Assembly: GCA_048498035.1 (NCBI GenBank)
Contig: JBEHYT010000001.1
Location: forward strand, 248,001 to 312,000
Direction of reading: 5' to 3'
Source of the DNA: CADEDV01 sp048498035
Lineage (GTDB): Bacteria; Bacteroidota; Bacteroidia; Chitinophagales; Chitinophagaceae
DNA: 64,000 nucleotides
The position numbers and the translations under genes are program-made. Under the pieces are notes generated by a model that was not told the origin of the DNA, did not search any database, and saw only the letters and a program-made list of their open reading frames with translations. Positions 35,301 through 43,298 of the stretch are shown here, one piece after another (the stretch's first letter is position 1; every line of letters begins with the position of its first letter).

Positions 35301-37871
35301 CCAGAATGCTCTGCCGGTATCGGGTGCCCGGTTGTGGAAATCGCTGTGGATGCTGAAAATGGATGCCCGTCTACCGCATTTGGATCGGTAACATTGCGCG
35401 CAGACCCCGCAACCATTTCACCAGCCCGTTGGACGTACACATGGTCTGCCAGCCCCTCGGGAGGAATTTCGGCAACCACCGGAACATCCATCACCCTTAC
35501 AGATAATATTGAAAGGGATGTTACGCTAACGATGGTGAGTGTTGATAATCCCTCGTTTACTTGTTCAAAAACAATTCATGTCAATGGCCCTTCCTGGTCG
35601 AAGCCAACTTTTGTAGCCCAGGATGCAGTTATTTGCCCCGGTACAAGTGTTTCCATCGGGCAAACTCCTGTTGCTGGCTATAGCTACAATTGGAAGACGC
35701 TTTCTGGTGGTGATGCTATTATTTCAAATCCCTCGGTAAGTCCTTTGGGTACAGCCAGCTATCCTGTTGTGGTAACGGACGACCTAAGTGGATGCATTAC
35801 GCGTGATACGGCGGTTGTAACCGTGAAAGCACTGGTGGTGGATCCGGGACCGGATTGGACTGCATGTAGCAATGCATTGATCCAATTGGGATCAACGGCA
35901 AAACCCGGCTACACCTATTCATGGAATCCGGCAGTTGCCTCCTACCAGGACGGCACGGATTATACATCTGCCGAGCCAAGGGTGCTGGTAGCCGTTTCAC
36001 AGGATTTTACACTTACCGCTACAGATACTGAAACCGGTTGTTCCAATGATTCAACAGTGCATATTACAATAGACAACAGTGCTACGCTTCCAGGCCTGCA
36101 GGATACAGCAATTTGTAAAGGGCTCTCTGCGGTTATTGGACCTAAAGCATTGCCTGGGGTTACGTATAGCTGGTTGCCTGCAACCGGGCTTAGTGATGCA
36201 GCTATTGCGCAGCCAACAGCTAATCCAGCTGCAACAACTGTGTACACCGTTACGGCAACCTATTATGACGTAGCCGGAAATCCAACCTGCTCCAAATCGG
36301 GCACGGTAACGGTTACGGTAAATGCGCCGGTTATAACCCTTAGCGATGCCAGTGTTTGTCCTTCAGATGCTCTTTACAACCTGGGCACTGGTGTAACAGT
36401 TTCGCCGGATGCCACGAGTTTTGCGTGGTCACCCGCGGCACTTGTCACAAACGCAAGCATCCTAAATACAACGGTGCGCGCGAATGTAAATACATCAACC
36501 ATATTTACGCTAAAGGCAACTGATGCCAATGGATGTTCAACCGTTGCAACCAAAACCGTTTCTCCAACGATCGCCTCTCCGCTAGCCGGTAGCAATGCAT
36601 TGGTTTGCGTAGGAAGCAGTATCGTGCTGGGGGATGAGACCAATGACGACGATGGAAGCACACTCAGCTGGAGCGTTGCTCCCGCTCTTGCCGGTACGCT
36701 TTCTTCAGCTGCAAGCCCGGCGCCGGAATTTACTCCTGCCGCAGGAGATGCAGGAAAGACATTTGTGTTTACAGTAAGTAAAACGGTGGCAGGGTGCACA
36801 GGCACTTCCAAGGTTTCAGTGGTGGTAAAACAATTTTCATTGCCCAATATGGCTGCTCAAACAGTATGTTCCAATTCGGCTGCTACCATCGGTGTGGCGG
36901 CAAGTGCGGGTGTTTCCTATGTATGGTCACCGGCTACAGATCTTACAAATCCAAATGCATCCAGTACAATCGTTTCGCCGGTTACCGACACGCGCACATA
37001 TACCCTGACTGCCATAGACAACAATGGTTGTGTGGCAACAGGGAAAGCAGTAATTGGTGTTAATGCAACGCCTGCACCCGCTGTGTCTATCCCGGATGTA
37101 ACAGTGACAGTTGGTAACCAGCCGCAGCAATTTAACCCTGTTATCAGCCCTGCCGGCACCTACACGTATAGCTGGACGCCGGCAGACAAAGTTGACAACC
37201 CGTATATAGAAAATGCCCGGCCGCTTGCCGGCAGTGTGGGCAATACAAACTATACACTTACGGTAACGAATGAAAACGGCTGCACCTCTGTTGCTCAAAC
37301 ACAACTGAAGGTTGTACAGTCGGTGACGCTACCTGTTACATTGTCTGCATTCAAACTGCAACTGCACGATTGTGATGTAAGATTAAGCTGGAAGGTGGAA
37401 ACTGCTGATCATTTTTCCCGGTTTATTATCGAGCGGAGCAGGGATGGAATTTATTATACGCAAACGGGCAGTGTGAGTTACAGAATGGGACAATCGGACT
37501 ACAGTTTTGCAGACGGAACTCCCGGCACAGGAAATTGGTTTTATCGCATGAAGCTTGTGGACCAGGATGGCCGGTACACATACTCGCGGGTGCTGTCTAC
37601 GGGCCGAATGGTATGCGGCCAGGTTCAAAGCCTGTTGGTAATTTATCCCAACCCAGCCCAAACGCAGGTTAATATCACTTGTAACAAGCCGGTTGACAGG
37701 GTAATCGTGCTATCCGCGCAGGGACAGGTAGTAATGCAGAAATCCATTGCTGCTTCGCAGGCCGGAACTATTATGCTGCCGCTGGACGGCAGGATGCGGG
37801 CAGGCCTGTACTTTGTAGAGGTGGTGTACACGGATGGAACGGTGCAATACAGCAAACTGATCAAAGAGTAA
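32376..37871 (+). CDS. Giant T9SS-secreted protein, SBBP and PKD/Ig-like repeats
   Basis: From ATG 32376 the protein has 1831 residues. A signal peptide (ILASLVLPQRADAQ end) is followed by a beta-propeller of SBBP-like repeats (about 30-550; DAEGNILWARYLP, AYLGGNGTDDGAGMALKVDN, FARVYGGTGDEYSPVVAMNG). Around ten PKD/Ig-like modules follow (TYAWTPATGLDD, TYSWLPATGLSDAAIAQPTA, YVWSPATDLTNPNASSTIVS), each with C-x-G-x-S/P-V-x-I/L-G and TVYTVT strands. The end is a fibronectin-like segment and a type A T9SS sorting domain (SLLVIYPNPAQTQVNITCNK, RAGLYFVEVVYTDG, SKLIKE). It is a cell-surface adhesin or matrix protein by architecture; no catalytic domain is visible. An alternative start at 32268 lacks a signal peptide. 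Confidence 0.92.
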   Translation: MIKKNPFGLFYFLLAVILASLVLPQRADAQVFEKRSRLFIGSFTVKELAADNAGNTYTLAVTTSNTFPITIGDAATGTGSKSVLVKHDAEGNILWARYLPLSSTGAGNSIFQTIVLNNGMLYVLGGTTASDVPVTNGSVFGGVSDVLYARVNDAGTLLTSAYLGGNGTDDGAGMALKVDNGNIYITYTTTSSDIVTTTGPAFTTGYDHVVMKMDPFGNVGYATYTGSASSTVTNTDIVSLAVNNGVAVLGLSVSSSNNFTTTDGSSVSGAYDFGVVSLDATGNKVFARVYGGTGDEYSPVVAMNGNDIFISGYSTSPNYPVTDGSSFSGTDRRHVLTKFSNTGSVLFSSNQAGVTNTADTPLMQVKDGYVYVMGSSQSSVPAMNQTDATYSGTNYLIKLNAVSCQVQFAVSFGGIRVYANARGTAFTVADDGKIYTATPSLNALPSTTDGSAKSGQGGAFVTGFTPEGKIFLLTAKANGAFVGSSTVSLATSPGKLFIAIAAVSSSSAYIPVTEPTAAPGTTSTPLAWMVFDVCPPMPVNNVIAPLTQTVCKEGFTQSLIGDKVAFSSANMPVPVKGALTYPQLEIQARYQWQTSAAATGPWTDIPGVGIQKDYTPPATSANRYYRRLTLPPLSCGNSPISISDVAEVLVSSDVAPTVTAGIYNTCVGTPVDVMVNVTGGTTPYAFTWDQGISSTIESATVTPVGNSVYTVTVTDNAGCKQNGQVIVNAYQADAGAVSVASCSGSPVRIGTPPPAGLAGVTYAWTPATGLDDATVAQPLASPTDTTVYTVSMTVPVTGGGTCTTTDNITVNTIDAPTTANFAGPDVAVCKGGTLALGTTAESGFGYTWAPGNYLDAVSGSTTLFNAGSEQPQPNSFTYHLTAAKGGCTFTDDVTVSVLEADAGEDLCGPRTVGVGDKIPNVVGKTYLWEKVSGPGSITGTTDTPVTTVSASVGGSSIYQLTVSYLGVSCTDQVVVPECSAGIGCPVVEIAVDAENGCPSTAFGSVTLRADPATISPARWTYTWSASPSGGISATTGTSITLTDNIERDVTLTMVSVDNPSFTCSKTIHVNGPSWSKPTFVAQDAVICPGTSVSIGQTPVAGYSYNWKTLSGGDAIISNPSVSPLGTASYPVVVTDDLSGCITRDTAVVTVKALVVDPGPDWTACSNALIQLGSTAKPGYTYSWNPAVASYQDGTDYTSAEPRVLVAVSQDFTLTATDTETGCSNDSTVHITIDNSATLPGLQDTAICKGLSAVIGPKALPGVTYSWLPATGLSDAAIAQPTANPAATTVYTVTATYYDVAGNPTCSKSGTVTVTVNAPVITLSDASVCPSDALYNLGTGVTVSPDATSFAWSPAALVTNASILNTTVRANVNTSTIFTLKATDANGCSTVATKTVSPTIASPLAGSNALVCVGSSIVLGDETNDDDGSTLSWSVAPALAGTLSSAASPAPEFTPAAGDAGKTFVFTVSKTVAGCTGTSKVSVVVKQFSLPNMAAQTVCSNSAATIGVAASAGVSYVWSPATDLTNPNASSTIVSPVTDTRTYTLTAIDNNGCVATGKAVIGVNATPAPAVSIPDVTVTVGNQPQQFNPVISPAGTYTYSWTPADKVDNPYIENARPLAGSVGNTNYTLTVTNENGCTSVAQTQLKVVQSVTLPVTLSAFKLQLHDCDVRLSWKVETADHFSRFIIERSRDGIYYTQTGSVSYRMGQSDYSFADGTPGTGNWFYRMKLVDQDGRYTYSRVLSTGRMVCGQVQSLLVIYPNPAQTQVNITCNKPVDRVIVLSAQGQVVMQKSIAASQAGTIMLPLDGRMRAGLYFVEVVYTDGTVQYSKLIKE

Positions 37872-37911
37872 AAAGTGCGTTTTATCGTCGGATGGACATA
37901 AGGATCACACA

Positions 37912-37940
37912 AAGGGCTGCTGGTGGGCAGCCCTTTTTTT
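37912..37940 (+). terminator. Intrinsic terminator of the giant T9SS gene
   Basis: A 9-bp stem (AAGGGCTGC / GCAGCCCTT) with a 6-nt loop is followed by seven T, 40 bp after the stop codon. Confidence 0.88.
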
Positions 37941-37993
37941 GTGCAGGTTAAAACGCCGGTTTTAGATGGCGAAAGGATGTTGCGTTGGTTTGA

Positions 37994-38353
37994 GCTAACG
38001 GAAATGGGCCGCCATCCGGGCGATTTATTTTTCAGGTAAATTTTGACACCGATCCGGCGAAACGTGATAAACTCATCGCTATTGTTTACACGGAGTTTGC
38101 CAAAATTATGAAGGAGGCGCCTGGGGAATACCTGGAAAAGGTAAAATTGCATCTGCTAAAAAGTTTCCGGGAGCAATCGGCGGAAAAGAACGCGGAATAT
38201 TGGGCAACTCAGGCATATATGCTACACGTATTTGGCGTGGATGGCAGGCTGGATTATGAAAAGATTGTATCCTCCGTAACGCCGGAAATGGTTAGTCGGT
38301 TTGCGAGGAAGATATTCAAAGAACGTCAATTGGGCTTTGCTATGGCACAATAG
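37994..38353 (+). pseudogene. C-terminal remnant of an M16-family zinc peptidase
   Basis: After an in-frame TGA at 37991, the frame reads GRFIFQVNFDTDPAKRDKLI, then PGEYLEKVKLHLLKSFREQS, EYWATQAYMLHVFGVDGRLD, YEKIVSSVTPEMVSRFARKI and ends GFAMAQ. This is the last part of the C-terminal half of bacterial M16B peptidases (F-x-x-DP, EEYLEKVK, YWL..Q, LDYEKxVxxVTPExVxxxAKK). The HxxEH catalytic domain and the rest of the gene are missing. The first usable ATG (38108) would give only 81 residues. I read this as a truncated gene fragment. Confidence 0.72.
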
Positions 38354-38513
38354 GCGAATGGGAGACGATCGGAAAACAAGAAATATTGACCTGGAATGCT
38401 TTACGCAACCTTGAAAATCATCTTTTTTAATGATTGCCTGGCACCACTGATAGCAGCATCTTTATACTGGTTATCAGGGCCTACGCCTGATGATAAAAAC
38501 CTCAATTTATAGT

Positions 38514-39542
38514 ATGAAGAAAGTATTTTTCATCAATTTTTTGCTCATGACAGCAATTATTTCATTTGCCCAGCAAAAAACGTTCGACATCACCAGCTAT
38601 ACCCCGCCAACCGATTGGACGGAGAAGCAGGGTGAGGGAAATATCTCCTACTCCCGGATTGATGGCGGAAGTTGGGCGCAGATTGCCATTTACACGCATC
38701 GTAGCTGCGTGGGTGATATACAGGCAGATTTTGATAAGGACTGGAATGAACTGGTGGCTAGCGGCAAAACGATTTCAACGCCGGAGCGGAACGAGCCGAA
38801 ATCGGACGGTGGCTGGTCGGTGATGAGTGGAAGCGGTGTTTGGCAATACAATGGCAGCAATGTTGCAAGCATACTTACGGTGTATAGCAACAATACGGTA
38901 TGTGTGGCGGTATTGTGTAATTCCACCGCCATGCCGTACCTGAAAGAATACCAGGCACTCATCGGTACGATCGACATTGATGCCAGTGCTGCAGCAAATA
39001 CGGAAGAGCCGCAGGAGGGTACTGTCACTAGCGGACAAGATGCAACAGCAGCATCTGTGGTTGGTTTGTGGGTGATTAACACGCGGGAGAGCAGCGGATT
39101 TGTAAATGGATATCGTATGTACACCGGGGGCTACATGCGGAAGGAATACCAGGTAAATGCAGACGGCAGCTATGTTTTCCGGGAAAAGAACTGGCTGGCG
39201 GCCAATGATGCAATATACTTTGTGTATGAGTCAGGCACCTGGAATGCAAACGGGAGCGAGGTGACATTTACACCCGGAAAGGGCAAAGCGGGCTGGTGGA
39301 ATAAGGACAAAGTGACTAATGACGTTAATAAATGGGGCGCGTTTAAGAAAGCTGCGCAATACAAATTGCAGTCGGTAACCTATAGTTATGAAATAAAGGT
39401 AGATACCAACTATGGCAATTCAATTGTATTGAACACCGCCAATTCCACGGAACGTGATGGCGGGCAGTTTAACAAGGGCCCGTTCAGGTTCGTCTACACT
39501 TCTGCAAAAGACGCTTATATTGATAACCCGCCGGGGTTTTGA
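38514..39542 (+). CDS. Secreted protein, paralogue of the gene at the left edge
   Basis: From ATG 38514 the protein is 342 residues with a signal peptide (MKKVFFINFLLMTAIISFAQ). The first domain (FDITSYTPPTDWTEKQ, AQIAIYTHRSCVGDIQADFD, SNNTVCVAVLCNSTAMPYLK) resembles the beginning of the partial protein at 1-133. The second half (VVGLWVINTRESSGFVNGYR, YQVNADGSYVFREKNW, YVYESGTWNANGSEVTFTPG) looks like a lipocalin-type or similar beta-barrel domain. Its role is unknown; it stands alone. Confidence 0.78.
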   Translation: MKKVFFINFLLMTAIISFAQQKTFDITSYTPPTDWTEKQGEGNISYSRIDGGSWAQIAIYTHRSCVGDIQADFDKDWNELVASGKTISTPERNEPKSDGGWSVMSGSGVWQYNGSNVASILTVYSNNTVCVAVLCNSTAMPYLKEYQALIGTIDIDASAAANTEEPQEGTVTSGQDATAASVVGLWVINTRESSGFVNGYRMYTGGYMRKEYQVNADGSYVFREKNWLAANDAIYFVYESGTWNANGSEVTFTPGKGKAGWWNKDKVTNDVNKWGAFKKAAQYKLQSVTYSYEIKVDTNYGNSIVLNTANSTERDGGQFNKGPFRFVYTSAKDAYIDNPPGF

Positions 39543-39613
39543 GGGGTCTCAGTCAGCTGTCTCGGGAATCCTGGTACGGTTATCCCTGTGGCACGGTACC
39601 GGAGACAGCTTTC

Positions 39614-40015
39614 TCAAAATCTTGCGCTCGCTTCTGCAGTTACCGGCGTAAAGAGGTTTACTAAGTTGCCGTCGGGATCCCGTAACAACGCTGACTTGTT
39701 TCCCCACGGCATCAGGGTTGGCTCCTGCACTACAGTAAGATCATCCAAAACTGTGGACAGTTTGTCGAACTGTTGCTGCACATCATCAACCATGAATTCG
39801 ATAATGACGCTTCGGTTTTGTGCAGCTTCTGCTACCGCATTGCCGCCAAAAAATTGTAAAGTGCGTACACTTCCAATGGCCAGGGTGGCTTTTTGAGTTT
39901 TTATTTCTGCAAAGTCAGGGGTGTACCTGATGGCCGTGCCCCCGGTTACGTGCTCATAAAAGCGAATAAGCTCTTCTACGTTAGTGGTAATGATCCGGAC
40001 GGAACTTAAATTCAT
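39614..40015 (-). CDS. VOC-family (glyoxalase-like) protein
   Basis: This 133-residue protein has the vicinal-oxygen-chelate fold: SSVRIITTNVEELIRFYEHV, GSVRTLQFFGG, IIEFMVDDVQQQFDKL and the end strand SALLRDPDGNLVNLFTPV. Proteins of this size bind a metal or act as small-molecule resistance or lyase enzymes; the substrate cannot be told. It starts 38 bp after the YafY-type regulator gene on the same strand, so the regulator and this gene probably form one operon. Confidence 0.87.
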   Translation of the reverse strand: MNLSSVRIITTNVEELIRFYEHVTGGTAIRYTPDFAEIKTQKATLAIGSVRTLQFFGGNAVAEAAQNRSVIIEFMVDDVQQQFDKLSTVLDDLTVVQEPTLMPWGNKSALLRDPDGNLVNLFTPVTAEASARF

Positions 40016-40053
40016 AGCGCTACCTGTTTAGTGGTGGCTAAGGTATTGCCGGG

Positions 40054-40788
40054 CTATGACAACAGTTTGTCAGGGGTTGTAAAATTTTTTTCTTTTTCCT
40101 GGAGATATTGCTGAAGGGTAAGCTGATGCGGTGTAAACGTGTGGCCTGTTGGAACAACGGTTTTAATCCTGTCCAGCCGGAACATTCTGAAATCATTTCT
40201 GAGCCTGCAAAAGGCAATAAGTGCCCAGTTTTGTTCCAGGCTGTAATAAAATGCAAAGGGTTCAATTAACCGTTCTGTGCTTTCCCCGGTATGTTCAGCC
40301 TGGTAAGTTATACGAAGCACGGCGAAACTCGTGAGTGCATGCTGGATGGCAGGCAAGGTATTACTGCCGGGCTGTATAATGCTTGCAGCACTGACTGCAA
40401 TGCGCTGGGAGAGCAGTTCTGCTTTATCTTTTATTGCGTAGTTCAGCACTGCTTTTACTTTATCCACAGCATCGCTATAATGCTGCGCTAAAGAGCTGTC
40501 CCGGCTAAGTCCAATCAACTGGCCGGCCGTTATCAGGGCATTAGCCTCTTGCTCGCTAAACATAACTGGTGGAATTTTATAACCTTCAGCCAGCGAGTAA
40601 CCTTTTCCTTCAAGCGTGAGTATTGGCACACCGATTTGTCCCAGCAATCGTATGTCGCGGTAGATGGTTCTTATGCTCACTTGGAATTTCTCCGCGAGTG
40701 TAGTTGAACTTACCAGCTTCCTGGTCTGTAGTTGAAGGAGAATTGCGCTGAGCCGCGTCAGTCTTTTCATATCGGTATCTGTACTCAT
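40054..40788 (-). CDS. YafY-family HTH/WYL transcriptional regulator
   Basis: From ATG 40788 the protein is 244 residues; ATG 40770 is also possible. An N-terminal DeoR-like winged helix-turn-helix (RLSAILLQLQTRKLVSSTTL, AEKFQVSIRTIYRDIRLLGQ) is followed by the linker YKIPPVMFSEQEANALI. A WYL-type ligand domain follows (LRITYQAEHTGESTERLIEP, FAFYYSLEQNWALIAFCRLR, MFRLDRIKTV). Such regulators usually control the neighbouring small enzyme, here the VOC protein downstream. Confidence 0.9.
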   Translation of the reverse strand: MSTDTDMKRLTRLSAILLQLQTRKLVSSTTLAEKFQVSIRTIYRDIRLLGQIGVPILTLEGKGYSLAEGYKIPPVMFSEQEANALITAGQLIGLSRDSSLAQHYSDAVDKVKAVLNYAIKDKAELLSQRIAVSAASIIQPGSNTLPAIQHALTSFAVLRITYQAEHTGESTERLIEPFAFYYSLEQNWALIAFCRLRNDFRMFRLDRIKTVVPTGHTFTPHQLTLQQYLQEKEKNFTTPDKLLS

Positions 40789-41254
40789 CACTTGTCGATT
40801 CCATGTGAACAAATCTTCTAATCGTTTGCTGGCGGATATTCTTGATTCACCAGCCCGAGCAGCCTAACGCTGTTAAGGGGCAACGTATATGCCCTGGTAT
40901 TTCCTGTAAGGCCTGGCTTTTTTTTTAGATTGTCGAGCCTGGATGCCTGGCATCCGGCTAAATTACAAATTCCTGAACGGTTCGGCTTGTGTTGCTTCGT
41001 TGGGGAAAGGATTCATAAGTGTCCATAACGGCTCCGGATTGTGTACTTGCGGAGGAATATAAATATGGAATCGATTTTCAGACATGAAGCAAAAAAGAGA
41101 AGAGACCGGGAGAGATGCTGGTCTCAAAAGAAGCGGAGTTGATTGAAATTTGTAGAATAAATACTATAAGCAAAATATGCCTTGTCCGACATGATTTTTT
41201 TCAAAACCTGCATTTATTTGCGCGCTCATCCAATCCTGAATGAAACCGTTTGAT
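40789..41254. other. Intergenic region between divergent genes
   Basis: This 466-bp stretch has no credible gene. It holds a small hairpin GGATGC-CTG-GCATCC at 40941-40955 after a run of nine T, and an AT-rich segment at 41150-41215 that presumably carries the promoter of the T9SS protein gene at 41255. No exact Bacteroidota -7 element (TAnnTTTG) was found; TTTATTTG at about 41213 comes close. Confidence 0.5.
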
Positions 41255-43072
41255 ATGAAACATATCCTTACTGCCTTGGGCATTTTCTTTACATTACCCT
41301 GCCTGGCTCTTGATCCAACGAACTTTACGATCACCCGGATTACCGCCCCTTATTTCCTGGTGGATGGAAATTCTCCGGCAACCATCACCAAAGCCTATGT
41401 GGGATTCGAAATAAAAAATAATAGTAATAGTGGCATCACCTATAACGGTCTGAAATTCAGCATTACTTCTATCGGAACTACTGTGGTAGGCCAAAACTAT
41501 GCGGTGGTTTCGCCGGCAAGCGGCATTATCAATGTAGGAACGCTCGCTCCTGGTGAATCAAAGGTTTGCTATTTCTATGTGTCTTACCCGGCGAACGTGA
41601 CGCCGCAAGGTACTTTCAATGTACAACTGAGCGACAATACAGCTTCGCCCAAGATCCAAAGCTTTGTTATCCGCAATCGCTCCACCATCAGTGCCAACGC
41701 GGGAGGCACCGCCACACAGTCTTTTACTAACCAGGATATCCTCGGTGGAATAATCGTGGACGATGTGACCTACGTAGTAGGTAACGTACAAAATGGAGAT
41801 GAAAGCGATTTCCAGGTTGCCGTTTCTTCCCAGTTCGATCCGGCCAAAATGACCCTGCTCAGTACGCAGGTAACTGCCAGCTCGGTTCCGGGAATTCCGG
41901 CGGGTACTACGGATTCGCTGTATTTTGTGACGGGAAATGGTACAAACGGAGCCACTATCACCATGCGCTGGACATTCCGGATTACCGATTATAATTTTAC
42001 CAATTACCTGTTACCCTGCGCCGGCGCAACCAGCGGCAGCACCAACTATAAATATGCGCTGAACACGAGCCTGGGCTCGGGAAGCCCGGTTACGATTTCT
42101 TCGTCGGCTAATCCGCTTGTGATCACAAAAACATCCGATAGATCCCTGTACGGAGCCAGCACAACTGCCCTTTTTACAATTACAATTCAAAACCCGGGAG
42201 CTTATGGTGTGACGATTGATAAGATCGTTGACCAGGTACCGACAGGATTTTCGTTCCAATCTATTGACCCGTCCAGCCAGTTGACTGCATCCAATTCTAC
42301 CACTGTACCTGTTACCGGGGCTACCGGAACAATCAGTTTTGAAGGTGGGGTGGTTTCCGGTGCCAACACATCTTATTACATAGCCGCCGGTGGAAGTCTT
42401 TCCCTGAAATATACCGCCATCACTTCTTCTTCCAATGCATCTAACCTGACCACCACGGTTAAAGATTATATAGGAACTACTGAAGCAGGCTCGGCTCAGA
42501 ATACGGTGTCGGTATCCACTACTTTACCCGTTAGGCTGGTATCGTTTAGCGGGAACTGGGTAAACAATATGGTAAAACTAAATTGGGTTTCTTCCAATGA
42601 ACTGAACAGTTCCCTGTTTGTAATTCAACGCGCAGACGGTAATGGAAGCTTCCGGCAAATAGGACAGGTAAACGCTTCAGGTAGTGCCTCTTCTTACTTC
42701 TTTATGGACTCGCTTCCAGCTTCCGGCGCCAATTATTACCGCCTAAAAATGATTGACCGGGACTTGCATGAGACTTATAGCTCTATACTCCTGCTGGACA
42801 AGCGACAACCCGGTAGCTTTGACTTTCGCGTATATCCCGATCCCTTTGTGAGTACTGTTAATCTCCAATTGACAACTGAAACAAGACAATCGGTGACGAT
42901 TCGTGTTTCGGACATGCAAGGCAGGTTGCTGCTGCAAAAACAACAGGTTGTGCAGCCGGGCGTATCAGTCATTTCAATGGACGAACTCGGGCCCTGTCAG
43001 AATGGATTGTATATTCTGCAGGTTCTAACCGATCATGCCAATTACAGCCGCAAGCTTTTGAAGGTCCAATAG
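41255..43072 (+). CDS. T9SS-secreted repeat protein
   Basis: From ATG 41255 the protein is 605 residues with a signal peptide (KHILTALGIFFTLPCLA). The mature chain has beta modules resembling DUF11-type repeats (GNSPATITKAYVGFEIKNNS, LVITKTSDRSLYGASTTALF, TITIQNPGAYGVTIDKIVDQ). It ends with a fibronectin-like stretch (VRLVSFSGNWVNNMVKLNWV, YYRLKMIDRDLHETYS) and a T9SS type A sorting domain (FDFRVYPDPFVSTVNLQLTT, IRVSDMQGRLLLQKQQ, LYILQVL, KLLKVQ). It is a probable surface or adhesive protein. Confidence 0.9.
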   Translation: MKHILTALGIFFTLPCLALDPTNFTITRITAPYFLVDGNSPATITKAYVGFEIKNNSNSGITYNGLKFSITSIGTTVVGQNYAVVSPASGIINVGTLAPGESKVCYFYVSYPANVTPQGTFNVQLSDNTASPKIQSFVIRNRSTISANAGGTATQSFTNQDILGGIIVDDVTYVVGNVQNGDESDFQVAVSSQFDPAKMTLLSTQVTASSVPGIPAGTTDSLYFVTGNGTNGATITMRWTFRITDYNFTNYLLPCAGATSGSTNYKYALNTSLGSGSPVTISSSANPLVITKTSDRSLYGASTTALFTITIQNPGAYGVTIDKIVDQVPTGFSFQSIDPSSQLTASNSTTVPVTGATGTISFEGGVVSGANTSYYIAAGGSLSLKYTAITSSSNASNLTTTVKDYIGTTEAGSAQNTVSVSTTLPVRLVSFSGNWVNNMVKLNWVSSNELNSSLFVIQRADGNGSFRQIGQVNASGSASSYFFMDSLPASGANYYRLKMIDRDLHETYSSILLLDKRQPGSFDFRVYPDPFVSTVNLQLTTETRQSVTIRVSDMQGRLLLQKQQVVQPGVSVISMDELGPCQNGLYILQVLTDHANYSRKLLKVQ

Positions 43073-43298
43073 AAGAGGCTGCCATCGTTGGTATGGGCGG
43101 CCCTAAACTGTCAGATTAAATGCTGTTATAACAATCTGAACATGTGTATAGCCTTTTAATATCTTTCGAACCAAGATGCAGGGCAATTTAGCAACTCTAT
43201 AGTGCAGCCTGAATCTCCAGGGTATGGACCGATGAATCCGTGGTATACGGTATTTCATTGGCCCTGAAATTCTTTAATTTAATACCCTAAAGTTTGTT

